Below, in pieces: positions 12,567 through 24,409 of a stretch of 64,000 nt of DNA. Source of the DNA: Mactromeris polynyma (taxonomy: Eukaryota; Mollusca; Bivalvia; Venerida; Mactridae). The notes beneath the pieces are model-generated. The model did no database searches. It was not told the DNA's origin and saw nothing but the letters and a program-made list of their open reading frames with translations. Within the stretch, counting starts at the first letter, position 1; every line of letters begins with the position of its first letter. The stretch is from positions 3,224,001 to 3,288,000 of the forward strand of contig JASFXZ010000039.1 in NCBI GenBank assembly GCA_032209605.1, in the 5' to 3' direction. A program made the position numbers and the translations under genes.

Positions 12567-13733
12567 ATTGTGAAACAATTCCTGCAGGCTCTCACCATTT
12601 GTACTATTTGTAAGATTACCTTGATGGACACGTATATGGATTTCCAATGGCCTCTGAATAGCATGACCTTTTGTTTATTCAGTGCTTGTACAAATGTATA
12701 TAATAGAAGCTAACCTTAGGCAGAAGAGAACAGCATTATCTTGACATAAAGGCATAAATCTTTCATGCTTGACATTATTCACCATATATGTTTGCATGAC
12801 GATTTAACATTAAATAATGGCTGTAGACACAAGGTCACCTTCTAGAGAGAAATATTCTCAGCCAAGCCCACCATATATTTAAAATCTATTGTTTGTTTTA
12901 CATCTTACTTGGCTGGAAAGTTTGCTTAACATCTTACTTGGCTTAAAAGTTGCTGATTGAAGACCAAATTTGGAAACGCTACTATATCAGGACAAAGCAT
13001 ATAAAATCATGCATACACTTAATCAGTATATCCCGGCACATTCAATTTGTAGTTTAGATGAATCTAGCACTTTGTATGACCCTAATTATTTGTCTAGGTC
13101 TATCCAACTATTTAGACACATCTTGAGCTATTCATTTGAAACAGTAGCACACAAGTGCATATTGGAGTAAATATTTGAGATGGGTGTATCACTTTCGGCT
13201 GAAAATATAATCCTGCTTCATCCTGTATACAGCAATATGGGCACTGACTGGACTTTTTGTGTCCTTCTCTTTAAAAATGCTTTGGTGAATTATATTGAGT
13301 CACAAATCGGTAGATGTCATTTACAATAGACTGGGATCATTGGCATACCATTGGAAGTCATAGGAAAGCATTTAGAATATCACAAGACAGCACTGCGTTT
13401 ATAACAAAATTTTAACTTACCATTGGATAGCACAGGAAAGCATAAGCATTTTGCCAGATGCAGTGTTGTATGTATATACGTTTTGTATACTTATATTTGT
13501 AGCATAGCATGAATTCAGTATAGTCAGCATTTAGTATACCACAAGAGAAACATGCAATTTAATAATGTGACAGGAACAATATTTGAAACTAGTGACTCCT
13601 ATCTTCTTTTGGAAGTAACAATGTCGAAAAAGTGTAACATTACAGAATGTAGAGAATTGCAGGACTTTCAGACACTGGCTTGATAAAAAGAATGAGAAAG
13701 TCAAGCAGGAAATGCCACAGGCTCAAAGTGCAC

Positions 13734-14303
13734 AGCCAATCCAAAGGCTCAATGAGACAAAGTACACTGCCGACCCACAGGCTCAATGAGACAAAGTACA
13801 CTGCCAACCCACAGGCTCAATGAGACAAAGTACACTGCCGACCCACAGGCTCAATGAGACAAAGTACACTGCCGACCCACAGGCTCAATGAGACAAAGTA
13901 CACTGCCGACCCACAGGCTCAATGAGACAAAGTACACTGCCGACCCACAGGCTCAATGAGACAAAGTACACTGCCAACCCACAGGCTCAATGAGACAAAG
14001 TACACTGCCAACCCACAGGCTCAAGGAGACAAAGTAAACGGCCAATCAAAAGGTTCAAGGAGACAAAGTACACTGCCAATCAAAAGGCTCAAGGAGACAA
14101 AGTACACTGCCAACCCACAGGCTCAAGGAGACAAAGTAAACGGCCAATCAAAAGGTTCAAGGAGACAAAGTACACTGCCAATCAAAAGGCTCAAGGAGAC
14201 AAAGTGCACAGCCAATCCACAGGCTCAAGGAGACAAAGTACACTGCCAACCCAAAGGCTCAAGGAGACAAAGTACACTGCCAACCCAAAGGCTCAATGAA
14301 ACA
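13734..14303 (+). repeat. 34-bp minisatellite, about 17 copies
   Basis: The unit contains aggctcaatgagacaaag and tacactgccgacccac. A diverged block at about 14010-14210 uses caaggagacaaag and ccaatcaaaagg. A two-unit pattern repeats there (aaacggccaatc alternating with cactgcc forms), showing duplication of unit blocks. Confidence 0.95.
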
Positions 14304-15226
14304 TGAATATGTTCATACAAGTGAACAATTACTGTCTTGCCCAGTTCACCATGTTTTCTTATGTGTTTCTGATGTGATCTGGTGTTGACTATGAAAACAT
14401 CCCTGAGGGCATTGTGTATACAAACAAACAAAGATGCTTAGTCATTATATTTTGAATTGTAACCTTGACCATTTTATGGCCATAACCTCATTCAAAATGA
14501 GTGATCACTCAACTGCAACTTGAATCATAAGAATAGAGCAAACTTGTATAAATTATCTACTGATCTAATCTTGAACTATAAAATAAATGTTTTCCCTAAA
14601 TTAAGTTTGCTATAGAAATACATGTAGTTAAGATTTAAATCTGTATCCTTGCTTTGTTTGAGTATGTTATGCATGAGATAGATATGTATGTAGGCATTTG
14701 GTATTTACAGTGTACTTGCACTTGTTTGTGTTTCCAATGCATACCTAACAAACAATTGTGTAAGGATGACCCCATAGAGACAAATGCATGTGTTATTCTT
14801 CGAGACGTCAAATTGAAATCCTAACTGAACATTCAACAAATGTTTTGAAGAGCTCAAATCCCCATGTAGCAACAATGTTCCTTTGACGAAATGAGAGTTA
14901 ACAAACATTTGAGCTTCAGACTAGTATCACTAACGGTGTTGTTTCCAAAATATTTGAACATTAGATTATTCATGTTTCACAAATTATGAACCATCAAGAT
15001 AATAACATTATTTTGCAAACCAACATGGTATGCAATGATCTTGCAAAAGTTGGCTTTCGATAATATCAGATGAAATAGCAAGACATGTTGATAATAGAAA
15101 AATGACTACGAAGAAAAAATCAAAATAAAGAAATGGCAACGATAATAAAACGGAGTACTTATAAGTTTTGCCAAGTGTAGTTGACAATTGGCTGTAATTG
15201 TCTTCTCAAAATCTTTTGTATGATAT
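14304..15226. other. gene-free region
   Basis: No gene, RNA or bounded repeat that I can support. The short open frames 14225-14431 and 14705-14908 on the - strand have no recognisable content. Confidence 0.4.
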
Positions 15227-15232
15227 TACATC

Positions 15233-15633
15233 CAGGCTGTAAAGCGGTCCTTATTTTTCCTTATTTTTATTTCTTCCTACTTTTTGGTCCAAAATTCCAG
15301 AAATTTCCTACTTTTTGGGTTCAATTTGTGTACTTCACAGAGACCTAATAGTATTAGTTAAAAATGGTAGTGTATTTGTAGGATCTTTTCAATTGGAAGT
15401 GCATAGAAGACTGGAATCATCTTGATGAGACTGTACAGCCTGGGGGATGCAGACTGTCGACCCGTCTATGCAGTCTCGTCAAGATGTATTCTAGTTAGCA
15501 ATTTATGTCTGTGAGTAATGCAAAGTTCTGCACAAATTAAGCTATGTGAAAACATTTTTAGTACAAATTCCTTATTTTTCCTACTTTTATAAATTATATT
15601 CCTACTTTTTGAAAGAAGTTCACTGACAGCCTG
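15233..15633. mobile_element. hAT-like MITE with 6-bp target duplication
   Basis: The element begins CAGGCTGT and ends ACAGCCTG, an 8-bp terminal inverted repeat. It is flanked on both sides by TACATC (15227-15232 and 15634-15639). Inside, T-rich motifs ccttatttttcc and cctactttttg occur near both ends (15250-15320, 15570-15612). It has no coding capacity. CAG...CTG ends suit hAT elements, although those usually leave 8-bp duplications, so the superfamily is uncertain. Confidence 0.65.
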
Positions 15634-15639
15634 TACATC

Positions 15640-17250
15640 ACATAATATTTTCTCAAATTAATTATATTATAATACGACAGAATGAAACATGATCTTAGTT
15701 CGACAAATCCTCCCAGCTGTGAGAAGCAGCAACGAGAAGCAACTGATGATAAATCATGTTGTTTTTGGAGTTAAAGGTGGATTGTCATTTTTATCAAAAT
15801 ATGCTGAGTAATGATTTTTAGAAAAACGACCTGTTAATGTTGTCATACAGACGTACTGTAAAACTGGAACTGCACAAAATAAAGTCTGATGTAGACATTT
15901 CCTATGATAGCGCTAACTCAGCGTGTAGGTCGGGATCGGATTCATGTATTCATGGATTTGGAAGTATGTAAGAAAACTGATAATGCTGTGTTGTAGAGTA
16001 CATCTGTATGTAGGATTTTACCAACAATTTTCTCATATTTGCGACTTGGCATATTTTGACTAAAATAGTGACTATCTACCTTTAACATCGGGCTGCTACA
16101 GAGAACTGTGTTTGGTTAGACTTTATTCCTGTTTTACTTATAAAGGATCACTGATTATATAAACTGAATTATACATGTATGACTATTTGCTGATGACAGC
16201 ATGCTGTATCAACCATAGCTGCAGTGGATTACCAAGTAACTATTCACAATGACCTCATAGAACATGCATATCAAATAATAAGACCTAATGTATAAATTAC
16301 TCCGAAAAAATTTTATTCTGAAAAAAAACCGAGACAATGTGCTATGTTGCATAAGTTGGTAGTGGAGCTCACTTGCAAATGGCTGGTTTTGTCATACCTA
16401 ACCTAATTTATACGATTTTAACAGCAATCTAGTATCGGCCCAGTAACCTGTAGTTGCAAAATTAATTGTGTACCCCCCCCCCCACCCCAAACTTATTGTT
16501 AATGTTTATGCATCACCAATTTCTAGGGTATTTATCATTACCCTGCAAGTTTTGAAATAATTATTGCATTAAATTTCTCCAAATAAAACCATTTTTTTAA
16601 CTGAACTGAAAATTGTGATTTTATATCATAGTATCAATGTTGACTTGAAATGAGACAAATTTGACTGTAGTAAACCATGTCAGTGTATATTCACATTGTA
16701 CATGCTTGGCTTAGTATATAGATATAAAAAATGTCCTTTTCGAGTGGACTTCTCTGTGCACAAACCATGAAGGTATAATTTTCAAGCTTATGATATTTAT
16801 GATGTTAATCAAAGTTAATGTAAATGTTCGTGCAATGAAATGGAAGTCAATTTTAATATCTACATGCTAACAGTAAGAACTCATCTGTGCCTGGCGAAAC
16901 GTCAAATTGAGGTGAAAAATATTTTTATCATTCGAAATATTTGACATTTTTCTAGTGGACAGATTTTCTTGATTCAATTATGGAAAAAATTGTATTGAAA
17001 AGTACAAAGGAGAAAGCATACCGTGCTCCATTTTTTCCTTACACTGAGCTTGATTAACCAGTTGATTTCTAGATTTTCTCAAAATTTTACTGTTTTAATT
17101 ATTGCTACAGTTAATTTTAATAGTTTTTAATATGATGTAAGGAAGCAAGTAAAACAAGATAAATACTGAATTTGTTGCAAGTTCCCAAATATATTTCAAG
17201 ATTTAGAAATGAAGCAGGTTTTCTTGTCAGGTCGTTCTTGAATTTTAAGG
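15640..17250. other. gene-free region
   Basis: AT-rich, with a short poly-C run near 16472. No supportable gene or RNA. Confidence 0.4.
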
Positions 17251-17252
17251 TA

Positions 17253-17423
17253 CAGTCAGACCTGTTCATTCTAATATACTGGGTCCGAAATTTTATTTCA
17301 AATAGTACATAGGTTAGAATAGCCCATTTCAATTTAACGTGGCTAAGAAGATACATCAGGACCTTTACAACGGATGATACCAAGTATTCAGATAGGAGGT
17401 TGTCCAATAAATGGGGTCTGACT
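17253..17423. mobile_element. short TA-flanked inverted-repeat element (family A)
   Basis: It starts TA|CAGTCAGACCTG and ends ggggtctgact, so the termini are imperfect inverted repeats of the CAGTC-AGACC type typical of small pogo/Tc1-like MITEs. The interior (gggtccgaaattt, gatacat, ggatgataccaagt) matches 53951-54110, which confirms a dispersed family. The - strand frame 17117-17476 overlapping it is not a gene. Confidence 0.55.
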
Positions 17424-18079
17424 TTCCAAGGCATTTTATAGATCCTATATTTGTTGCATTTGCTGTGTTGACTCAAGAGAAATATATTTTCTTTTACATG
17501 CGCTTGAACTAGACTTGAGGTAATTATGCATGTAGTTCTCTATGTGCAAACATTTTAAGTAAGATTTACCCAAGACTAACAAAAGTATAACAAACAGCCA
17601 GCTATAATAATGAACATATTTCATGCGTGACTCTGCTTTGTCGCAATCATTTGCCTTTAAAATAAATACATCACATTTCAGAGCAATTATGTTATTATAA
17701 AGCTATGTGATGTGAATATTTAATGCATTTATGCGTGATACATGATTATACATATGCGCCATTTTCAAGATTAACTGCAAGATCAACTAATATGTTCTAT
17801 ATTGCTTGTACTTTACAACGAAACATCTGCATTTATAACCAGCAGTTCATTGAGTGTTCTTACTAAATGGATATGAGAAATTTGTTTGTTGTAAAACTTA
17901 ATATATGCTCCTTAGTAATATAAAGCTCATAAATAAATAATTACTGTGTTTTATTACAAGATTACCAGTATGTTAAAGACACCATTAGAAACAGGAGAAG
18001 AGCAATTGCTGTATCACAGCAGGATAAACTATGTCATTGTGACACAGGGATGTCAACATGCAATTCACACAGATCCCTC

Positions 18080-18110
18080 CTCCCACACACACGCACGCAC
18101 ACACACACAC
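18080..18110 (+). repeat. AC-rich microsatellite
   Basis: Short cacacacgcacgcacacaca run. Confidence 0.8.
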
Positions 18111-18195
18111 TTAATTTTGCATAGTACAATAGTGAACGGAACTGAAATCTACTATTAAAAGTAATTCTAGTTAATACCTATGTAACAAGAAGAGC

Positions 18196-18418
18196 GCCAC
18201 AAGTGTACGTCTGCGGGTTATATTACCATTAGGACATACAGATCACAAGTGTACGTCTGTGGGTTATATTACCATCAGGACATGCAGATCACAAGTGTAC
18301 GTCTGTGGGTTATATTACCATCAGGACATACAGATCACAAGTGTACGTCTGCGGGTTATATTACCATCAGGACATACAGATCACAAGTGTACGTCTGCGG
18401 GTTATATTACCATCAATC
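18196..18418 (+). repeat. 46-bp tandem repeat, about 5 copies
   Basis: The unit contains acaagtgtacgtctgcggg, ttatattaccatcagg and acatacagatc. The copies are nearly identical. It ends at ccaccaattctgggggagttatgac, a fragment of a dispersed repeat that also occurs near 46380. Confidence 0.93.
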
Positions 18419-19591
18419 CACCAATTCTGGGGGAGTTATGACCCCTTTTTAAAATATCGGTTTCGGATCAGTAACGCTTGAATAGCGGGGTATTTGCGTC
18501 CTATAATGGACACATCCAATGAAATAAACTGTAATGATGTTATTCATTCATATATGGAGTTCATACTCTTGTATGTAAATATAAAATTTTACGCATCCTT
18601 CTAAAATAAGTAAAACTAGTATGAAAAGGCTCAAGGATAAAGTCTTTGAATATGCAAATGTAGGTTTAAATCTCAAATACAACTTCAGTGCAACTCAATA
18701 TATCAAGGATAGTCCAACCTATTCAAATGGTCACCTGCTATAACTGCAGTCACCTGCTGACAACAACCACTCAAATTTCACTCATCGAAAATTATTCTTT
18801 AAATGGCTTAAAATAAAGGCCACATGCTGACCATGGCCAGCAGTCACCATCCAGCAGCCTTCGGACTGCCAAAAAAGGCCACCAGAAGTTCCAGCCGACG
18901 TTCTCATGGTCTGAATTTGTCAATAATTTGCAAAAATGTCCACGAGTGTTAACCATACTTGCACAAAATATAAAAATCTCTGAATTAATAAGACATTTAA
19001 AAAAAATTATAACTAATTATTTATTAAATTCTCATTTATTCATCCAAAAACAGTCACAAATAAACAAACAACTATGAATGTTCTTTTACAATATTGTTGT
19101 CATTGGTTACCAAAAAGATGATTTGATAACTTTTGAAAATAAACATTTATTACAACTGTATAATTTTAAAAATGTTTTGAGAACATATTCCAGGCTTTAA
19201 TGACCAATGATTTGCCCTGCCCGATAACTCATCGCAATAAACATGTCTGAAAAGTCAAATATTCTGAATACATGTATATATCATACATATTGTAGTATGT
19301 CATTGCAAAATGCAAATCAATTTTACAGTTTGTTGGCTACTTGAGTATCCAAAATCAATTGTTGCTAAAACTGTAGTGTTAGTAAGTCGTGGAAATATGT
19401 TATAATGAAGAAATGTAAATTGTTTGCTTTACAATCACTAAAAAGATGGAGTTACTACAAATTAAGGTGATGTGTAACGGGTAAAAATAGCAATTTTAGA
19501 TTGTGGTCTAATATAAACTCTAGCCTTAAATACATGCAGGGGTATGTGTGCATATTGTTATTTTGCAGCCACCTTTTTGGTAAATTATGCT

Positions 19592-20025
19592 GCAGCCACA
19601 GTGACTGATAAGACTACACAACAACAACAACCTGTTGCATTTACCCTGTTCTTAACAGCCACCTAGACTGCACAACAACAATAACCTGTTGCATTTACCC
19701 TGTTCTTAACAGCCACCTAGACTGCACAACAACAACAACCTGTTGCATTTACCCTGTCAACAGCCACCTAGACTGCACAACAACAACAACCTGTTGCATT
19801 TACCCTGTCAACAGCCACCTAGACTGCACAACAACAACAACCTGTTGCATTTACCCTGTCAACAGCCACCTAGACTGCACAACAACAACAACCTGTTGCA
19901 TTTACCCTGTCAACAGCCACCTAGACTGCACAACAACAAAACCTGTTGCATTTACCCTGTCAACAGCCACCTAGACTGCACAACAACAACAACCTGTTGC
20001 ATTTACCCTGTCAACAGCCACCTTA
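19592..20025 (+). repeat. 51-bp minisatellite, about 8 copies
   Basis: The unit contains cacctagactgcac, (aac)n, ctgttgcatttaccctgt and caacagc. The first two copies have ctgttcttaacagc in place of ctgtcaacagc (54 bp). The (AAC) count also varies. It lies 0.3 kb beyond the donor side of the LHFPL-like exon, inside that gene's intron. Confidence 0.94.
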
Positions 20026-20328
20026 ATTGAACAACCACTCAGTCTCTACACATGGGATAGATTCTGTTAAAATTTTGCTTAAACAGGAACCATTGGCTTG
20101 TACATGTCCGTACATAGGGTGGTCAGTATGCGTTAGTAGTAGCAATAAAAATACAAATTGTAAGTCTTGAAACTCATTTGTGGAAATAAGCTGCTAGTCT
20201 AATTTGAATTGACAGTTTAATACCAGCTCTGTATTCAAGAGGCTATGAGTTCAAACAACCAAGTGCTGGATACAATCATAGTTTTGTATAATAATTTAAA
20301 ATATATTGATAAGTACGATTTCACTTAC

Positions 20329-20740
20329 CTGTGATTAACTCAAAAGCCCCGCAGATGACGAAGACGTAGCCTTTCTTAAAACAGAAGAAGGTGATAAGGG
20401 CACCACATACGATGAGCATGAAGAGTGCCGACAGACCAGAGAAGACTGTTGTTGCACGGAAGAAGTCGTTCTGTATGGTGTCGAAGGTTGTGAAGGAGCC
20501 GGTACACTTGTAGGTTGCGTCGATATCATCTGGCACGCAGTACTGGTAAACGCCGAAGTGACCATAACCAGGACTTGTTTCTGTGTCTCCAATCCACTGA
20601 GGCTGCGTGAATGCGATAATTGACAGAACGCAGAAGACGATGGACATTACTGCCCATACTACAGCAATGGCACGATGATTCTTATTGAAATGGTAGGCGA
20701 AAAAGAATAAACTTTCCCTGTCGTAACGTTGAAGAGTCAT
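20329..20740 (-). CDS. LHFPL-family tetraspan membrane protein, first coding exon
   Basis: The exon encodes 137 residues plus one base of the next codon, starting at the ATG at 20738-20740. It ends at the donor CAG|GTAAGT read on the - strand. Residues 22-52 read HRAIAVVWA...QPQWIGD, the hallmark TM1 and following loop of the lipoma HMGIC fusion partner-like family (TM1 about 24-44). Residues 58-79 (GYGHFGVYQYC and KC) match the first extracellular loop with its conserved cysteines. TM2 spans about 96-120 and TM3 begins about 125. Spacing is closer to the LHFPL1/3/4/5 group than to LHFPL2. Vertebrate members assist membrane channel or receptor complexes, for example LHFPL5 in hair-cell mechanotransduction; the role here is not determined. 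The later exons (end of TM3, the GWD-containing loop, TM4) would lie at lower coordinates. I could not find them between 1 and 20328, so they are short and missed or outside the window. Confidence 0.85.
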
Positions 20741-21436
20741 GATTTTTCCTTCAAATTTTTCCTCGTAATACTAAAGCAAATAATACCACTGTTCCGTACA
20801 GAAATTACTCGAAAGAAATGGTCAATGGCAAAAAGGCACCTCCCAACTATGTTGTATGATGAGTCCACAAGTGATTGTCATAAACTGAAGGACAAATTTA
20901 GAAGTATTCCAAATGCTTGTTACGCTTGAATTACCGAAGAAAATACCTACCCGTGAAATCTCATGGAGTTGTGTACCTATTGATTGTACAGCGAAATTGT
21001 TAACACTATTTTCGCTTTATAGATCTGCCTGTAGCTCATTGTTAACACTCGGTGAAGGGTGGATTGAAGGGTGGATTTTACCCTGTCTGATGTAGAAACC
21101 GGTTCAAGTTGTGAAATAAATCGTACTACACATCATAATCCACATTAAAAGTAATATAAAGCCTTGTTTGGGTCATTTTATGAATAAAATGTATCAGTTA
21201 TAAGGAAAGGTTAAATGTACATTTGTGTGAGAGTTGACCCATAAAATTAATTTATGCAGTGTATGGTTATAAATTAGGTTACACATCTTGCAAGTTAAAT
21301 TAACTATTTTTCAAAAGAATGTTAATATATTCTGCATTATAAATGATACGATGGTGTAAAAGTGCACAGTCAGCAAGTTTGATGCAGTTTCCTCGCAAAA
21401 ACAGATTTTCCTATAAATATCTCACCATCCTGATTG
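20741..21436. other. upstream flank of the LHFPL-like exon
   Basis: It probably holds the 5'UTR or an upstream intron of the - strand gene. The two + strand open frames at 20729-21095 look incidental. No clear promoter element was recognised. Confidence 0.35.
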
Positions 21437-21690
21437 TGGAAATAAGGGCCTGCAAGTTGTTCCTGAAATAAGGGCCTGCAAGTTGTTCCTGAAATAAGGG
21501 CCTGCAAGTTGTGCCTGAAATAAGGGCCTGCAAGTTGTGCCTGAAATAAGGGCCTGAAAGTTGTTCCTGAAATAAGGGCCTGCAAAGTGTTACTGGAAAT
21601 AAGGGCCTGCAAATTGTTTGTGAAAATAAGGGCCTGCAAATTGTTTGTGAAAATAAGGGTCTGCAAATTGTTTGTGAAATAAGGACCTGT
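21437..21690 (-). repeat. 26-bp minisatellite, about 10 copies
   Basis: The unit is ataagggcctgcaag followed by ttgttcctgaa. The right-hand copies carry ttgtttgtgaaa. The - strand frames across it (repeating GPYF and LQALIS) are stop-free because of the unit, not because they code. Confidence 0.93.
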
Positions 21691-22649
21691 ACTGAACAAT
21701 CGTCCATTAACCTCGGCTTTGGTAAACTGTGCACATGTGCTGAGTGTGCTTGTGTCTTGTATGTTCATAAGTGCTGAGTACAACGCTGACACATTTATGA
21801 TATTGCAATGAATTAATTAATTATGGATGTACAGAAATTTTATACACAGAATGTTCGATATGTCTGTAATGTTTCTACTAAATTTCAGTGCAAAATATAG
21901 CAAATTCATTGAAATCAAGCTAATTGCATAAAACCACACAGAAACAAATAAAGTTGCATATTAACTGAATCAGTCATTATCAGGATATATAGGATAGAGT
22001 TTATGAATGATGATTAAGAATGTAAAGTATGATCTTATAAATGAAGTGGTCAAACTTTGCAGGTGGTTGTTATATGAGGTGTTGCAGTGTTCTTTTACCA
22101 ACTTGTATTCTTTATTCCAATCTTTGGGGGCATGTTTACAATTCTATAAATAGCTATTGCAGATTAATTTCTATGCTCTAAGCCTTAATTCTGCAACTTG
22201 TCCACTATCCAATATTCAGTGGTCACGAAATCTACCAACCAGACAATACATTAGCAAGAGTTTTAAGTTTGTCCTGTTCAATCAATTTTTCCCCAGGTAT
22301 TTGTAGACAGAAGCAATTACATTCAAAAACTGGTCAAGCAAGTTATAATGATTGTGTACAGAATATTATATCTGTCATCGGTTCGGTCAACACAATGGTC
22401 ACGTTGACAGTTCTGTATGACTGACCATTAATATTGACCGTTCTAAACTGTTCTTAAACCTTATCGCTATGGTGGGAGGTTCTATATTTTGGGTAAGAAT
22501 GGTTTAATGAATCGAATGGAGATGTTATTTACCTTTCCGGATGATTGTAGTGATTGTGTTACATTTATTGATTCTTGATCTGGACATTTTAACAGTTGAT
22601 TTAAAATCCCTTTATGTTGATTAAATATCATGGTCATTTTTATTGAGAG

Positions 22650-22837
22650 CGCCCAATAAGCTCAGTTTTAAAAGCGCTTGGCTGTCACCCGGAAGGTCCA
22701 GGTTCGATATCCGGGCAGGTCAGGTTATATCATTCAGTGACATCTGGCTCATGTCATTTGTCCTCCACCTCTGAAATCATGTGGAGAAGTTGTCAGCTGG
22801 TGTTAGACCAGATAAAACCAAATCATCTTAAACTTAA
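22650..22837 (+). mobile_element. tRNA-derived SINE (core type 1), diverged
   Basis: A-box-like taagctcagttttaaaagcgc lies at 22657-22677 and a B box GGTTCGATATCC at 22701-22712, about the right distance for a tRNA-derived pol III promoter. The body has catttgtcctccacctctga and agttgtcagc, shared with 54568-54790. It ends near agaccagataaaacc. Confidence 0.7.
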
Positions 22838-22896
22838 AAACAGTTGATGCTTAACAATACTTACAACCTAACAACAGTTATTGCCTATCAATAGTT
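22838..22896 (+). repeat. left fragment of the 17-bp minisatellite
   Basis: The motifs gcttaacaatac, acctaacaacagttattgcct and atcaatag match the array that resumes at 24410. The two parts are separated by an inserted element. Confidence 0.7.
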
Positions 22897-24402
22897 CCAT
22901 TGCGAAACTTTCATGATCAGATCATAGTTAAGCATGTTTTTAACATGTTTGAACATGATTTTTGGTCATTGTTTTGATCATGTAATGAACATGTTTGAAC
23001 ATATTGAAACATGTACGTTAAATGGCACCATGGTCAAACACGATCACACAAGATCATCATCAATCATGTTTCATGGTTAAAAACATTGATGTTTCAAACA
23101 TATTTAAACATGGTATTTGTGAGCATGATGGATCATGTTTGAACATATTTATTGGTTGTAATGAACATGTTGGAATATAATGACACATGTGCCTTAAGTG
23201 GCACCATAATCTAACACAAGATCATGGTTAACATGTCTTTTGTGAACATGATGGATCATGTTTAAACATAATGACAGGTGATCAGTATACTTACGGTATT
23301 CCACCCATTATTGAACTGTATTTGTATTTGTATTACTGTGTTTATGAGGTCGCCCGTCGCCTCGCACATTTCATAATGCACTTTATGGTATTTTGGTCGA
23401 CCCGGTATGTCCCCCGCACACCATAAATAGACTTTTTGAAACCAAAGGGGGAAATTTACCTGCCAGTAGAGCAGTATAGGTCAAACAGACAATTTTTGAA
23501 GCCAAATACGGTCACTGCACAGTGCCAATGAGACCCATCGTACAGTCACCTTTTTCCTGGCATCTAACCAGTACTTTCCTGGAATCTACCCAGTACTTTC
23601 CTGGTTACATGCCAGTACTATGTTAGGTGGGAAACACTGAAAAGCATTTCTGTTTTATCCGGCGAGACGAGGGATCGAACCCTTCGGATTAGTAGTCAGC
23701 AGCGTTAACCACTGAGCCACAGGGCCACAGGGCCACCATTATTGAACTGGGTTGTTTCCACTGTATATGTATTGCTCAGTAGGCAAAATATAAAACTTGT
23801 AACAAAATATTTTATAATTTATAATTTATTTGAATTATAAAATCATATTCGAAATTGCTTCAACACATTTTTCTACAAACTAATAATTGCAATAATTAAA
23901 AAAACCTGATTTTTTCATAAAGCGAGGTAATTCAGTGACAATATATTGAAAATAAATAATTAAGTTATATAGAGACCTAAAATTACCATGATTTTGTTGC
24001 ACAGTCGATATTATTATGTTTTACAACAACACTATGCTAAATTTTCCAGAAAAAAACTAATACTTAATATAAAAATGTATCTTTTGCAAATATGCTTAAT
24101 CATGTTCAGCCTGTTAAAACACCAGCATAAATATATAACCGTATTTAAACATGTTCATTATTGAATGTGAACAAACAAATAAAAAAATGTAAAGCTTAGA
24201 AATGTTCTGACATTTTTAAACATATTTAGGGCATTTCTCACAAATGATTATGATTTATGCAATATGAACTTTATGATCATGTATTGACAGTCAAACATGT
24301 TCATGAAAATGATTAGCCAACATCATCATTGGGATAAAAAAAGAGTGTTTATCTGTGTTTAAACATGTTTGATCATCAAATATGATATTTTTTTCGCTAT
24401 GG
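22897..24402. mobile_element. MITE-like element with CCATNGCGAAA ends, interrupted by a SINE
   Basis: The left end is CCATTGCGAAA (22897-22907) and the right end TTTCGCTATGG (24392-24402), inverted repeats with 10 of 11 matches. Flanks AATAGTT (22890-22896) and AATACTT (24404-24410) may be a diverged target duplication. The interior is rich in palindromic aacatgtt and catgtttgaacatg motifs and contains two related blocks of about 190 bp near 22930-23110 and 23120-23280. No coding sequence. A complete SINE sits inside at 23319-23735. Class unknown. Confidence 0.6.
23319..23735 (-). mobile_element. complete tRNA-derived SINE with 14-bp target duplication
   Basis: Read on the - strand, it starts at about 23735 with a tRNA-like head: A box TGGCTCAGTGGTTAACG and B box GGTTCGATCCC. 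An unrelated body of about 300 bp follows, with an internal repeat (ccagtactttcctgg and variants). It ends in an (ATACAA)-type tail at 23320-23336. The target duplication ccattattgaactg lies at 23305-23318 and 23736-23749, identical on both sides. The tRNA anticodon arm is mispaired, so this is a SINE head and not a working tRNA gene. Confidence 0.85.
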
Positions 24403-24409
24403 TAATACT

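Noticed and set aside
10679..12664. Many - strand open frames of 100-371 codons repeating 'VGWVCQV.HLNNIVSVTQLDGCVRSYISTTLF'
   Set aside because: They are the three-frame translation of the stop-free 53-bp unit, without unique flanking coding sequence.
12970..13170. 66-codon frame METLLYQDKAYKIMHTLNQY...
   Set aside because: Non-repetitive, but short and without family resemblance, splice context or polyadenylation signal.
23664..23735. Possible functional tRNA gene on the - strand
   Set aside because: The anticodon stem is mispaired, and the sequence continues into a SINE body with tail and target duplication.
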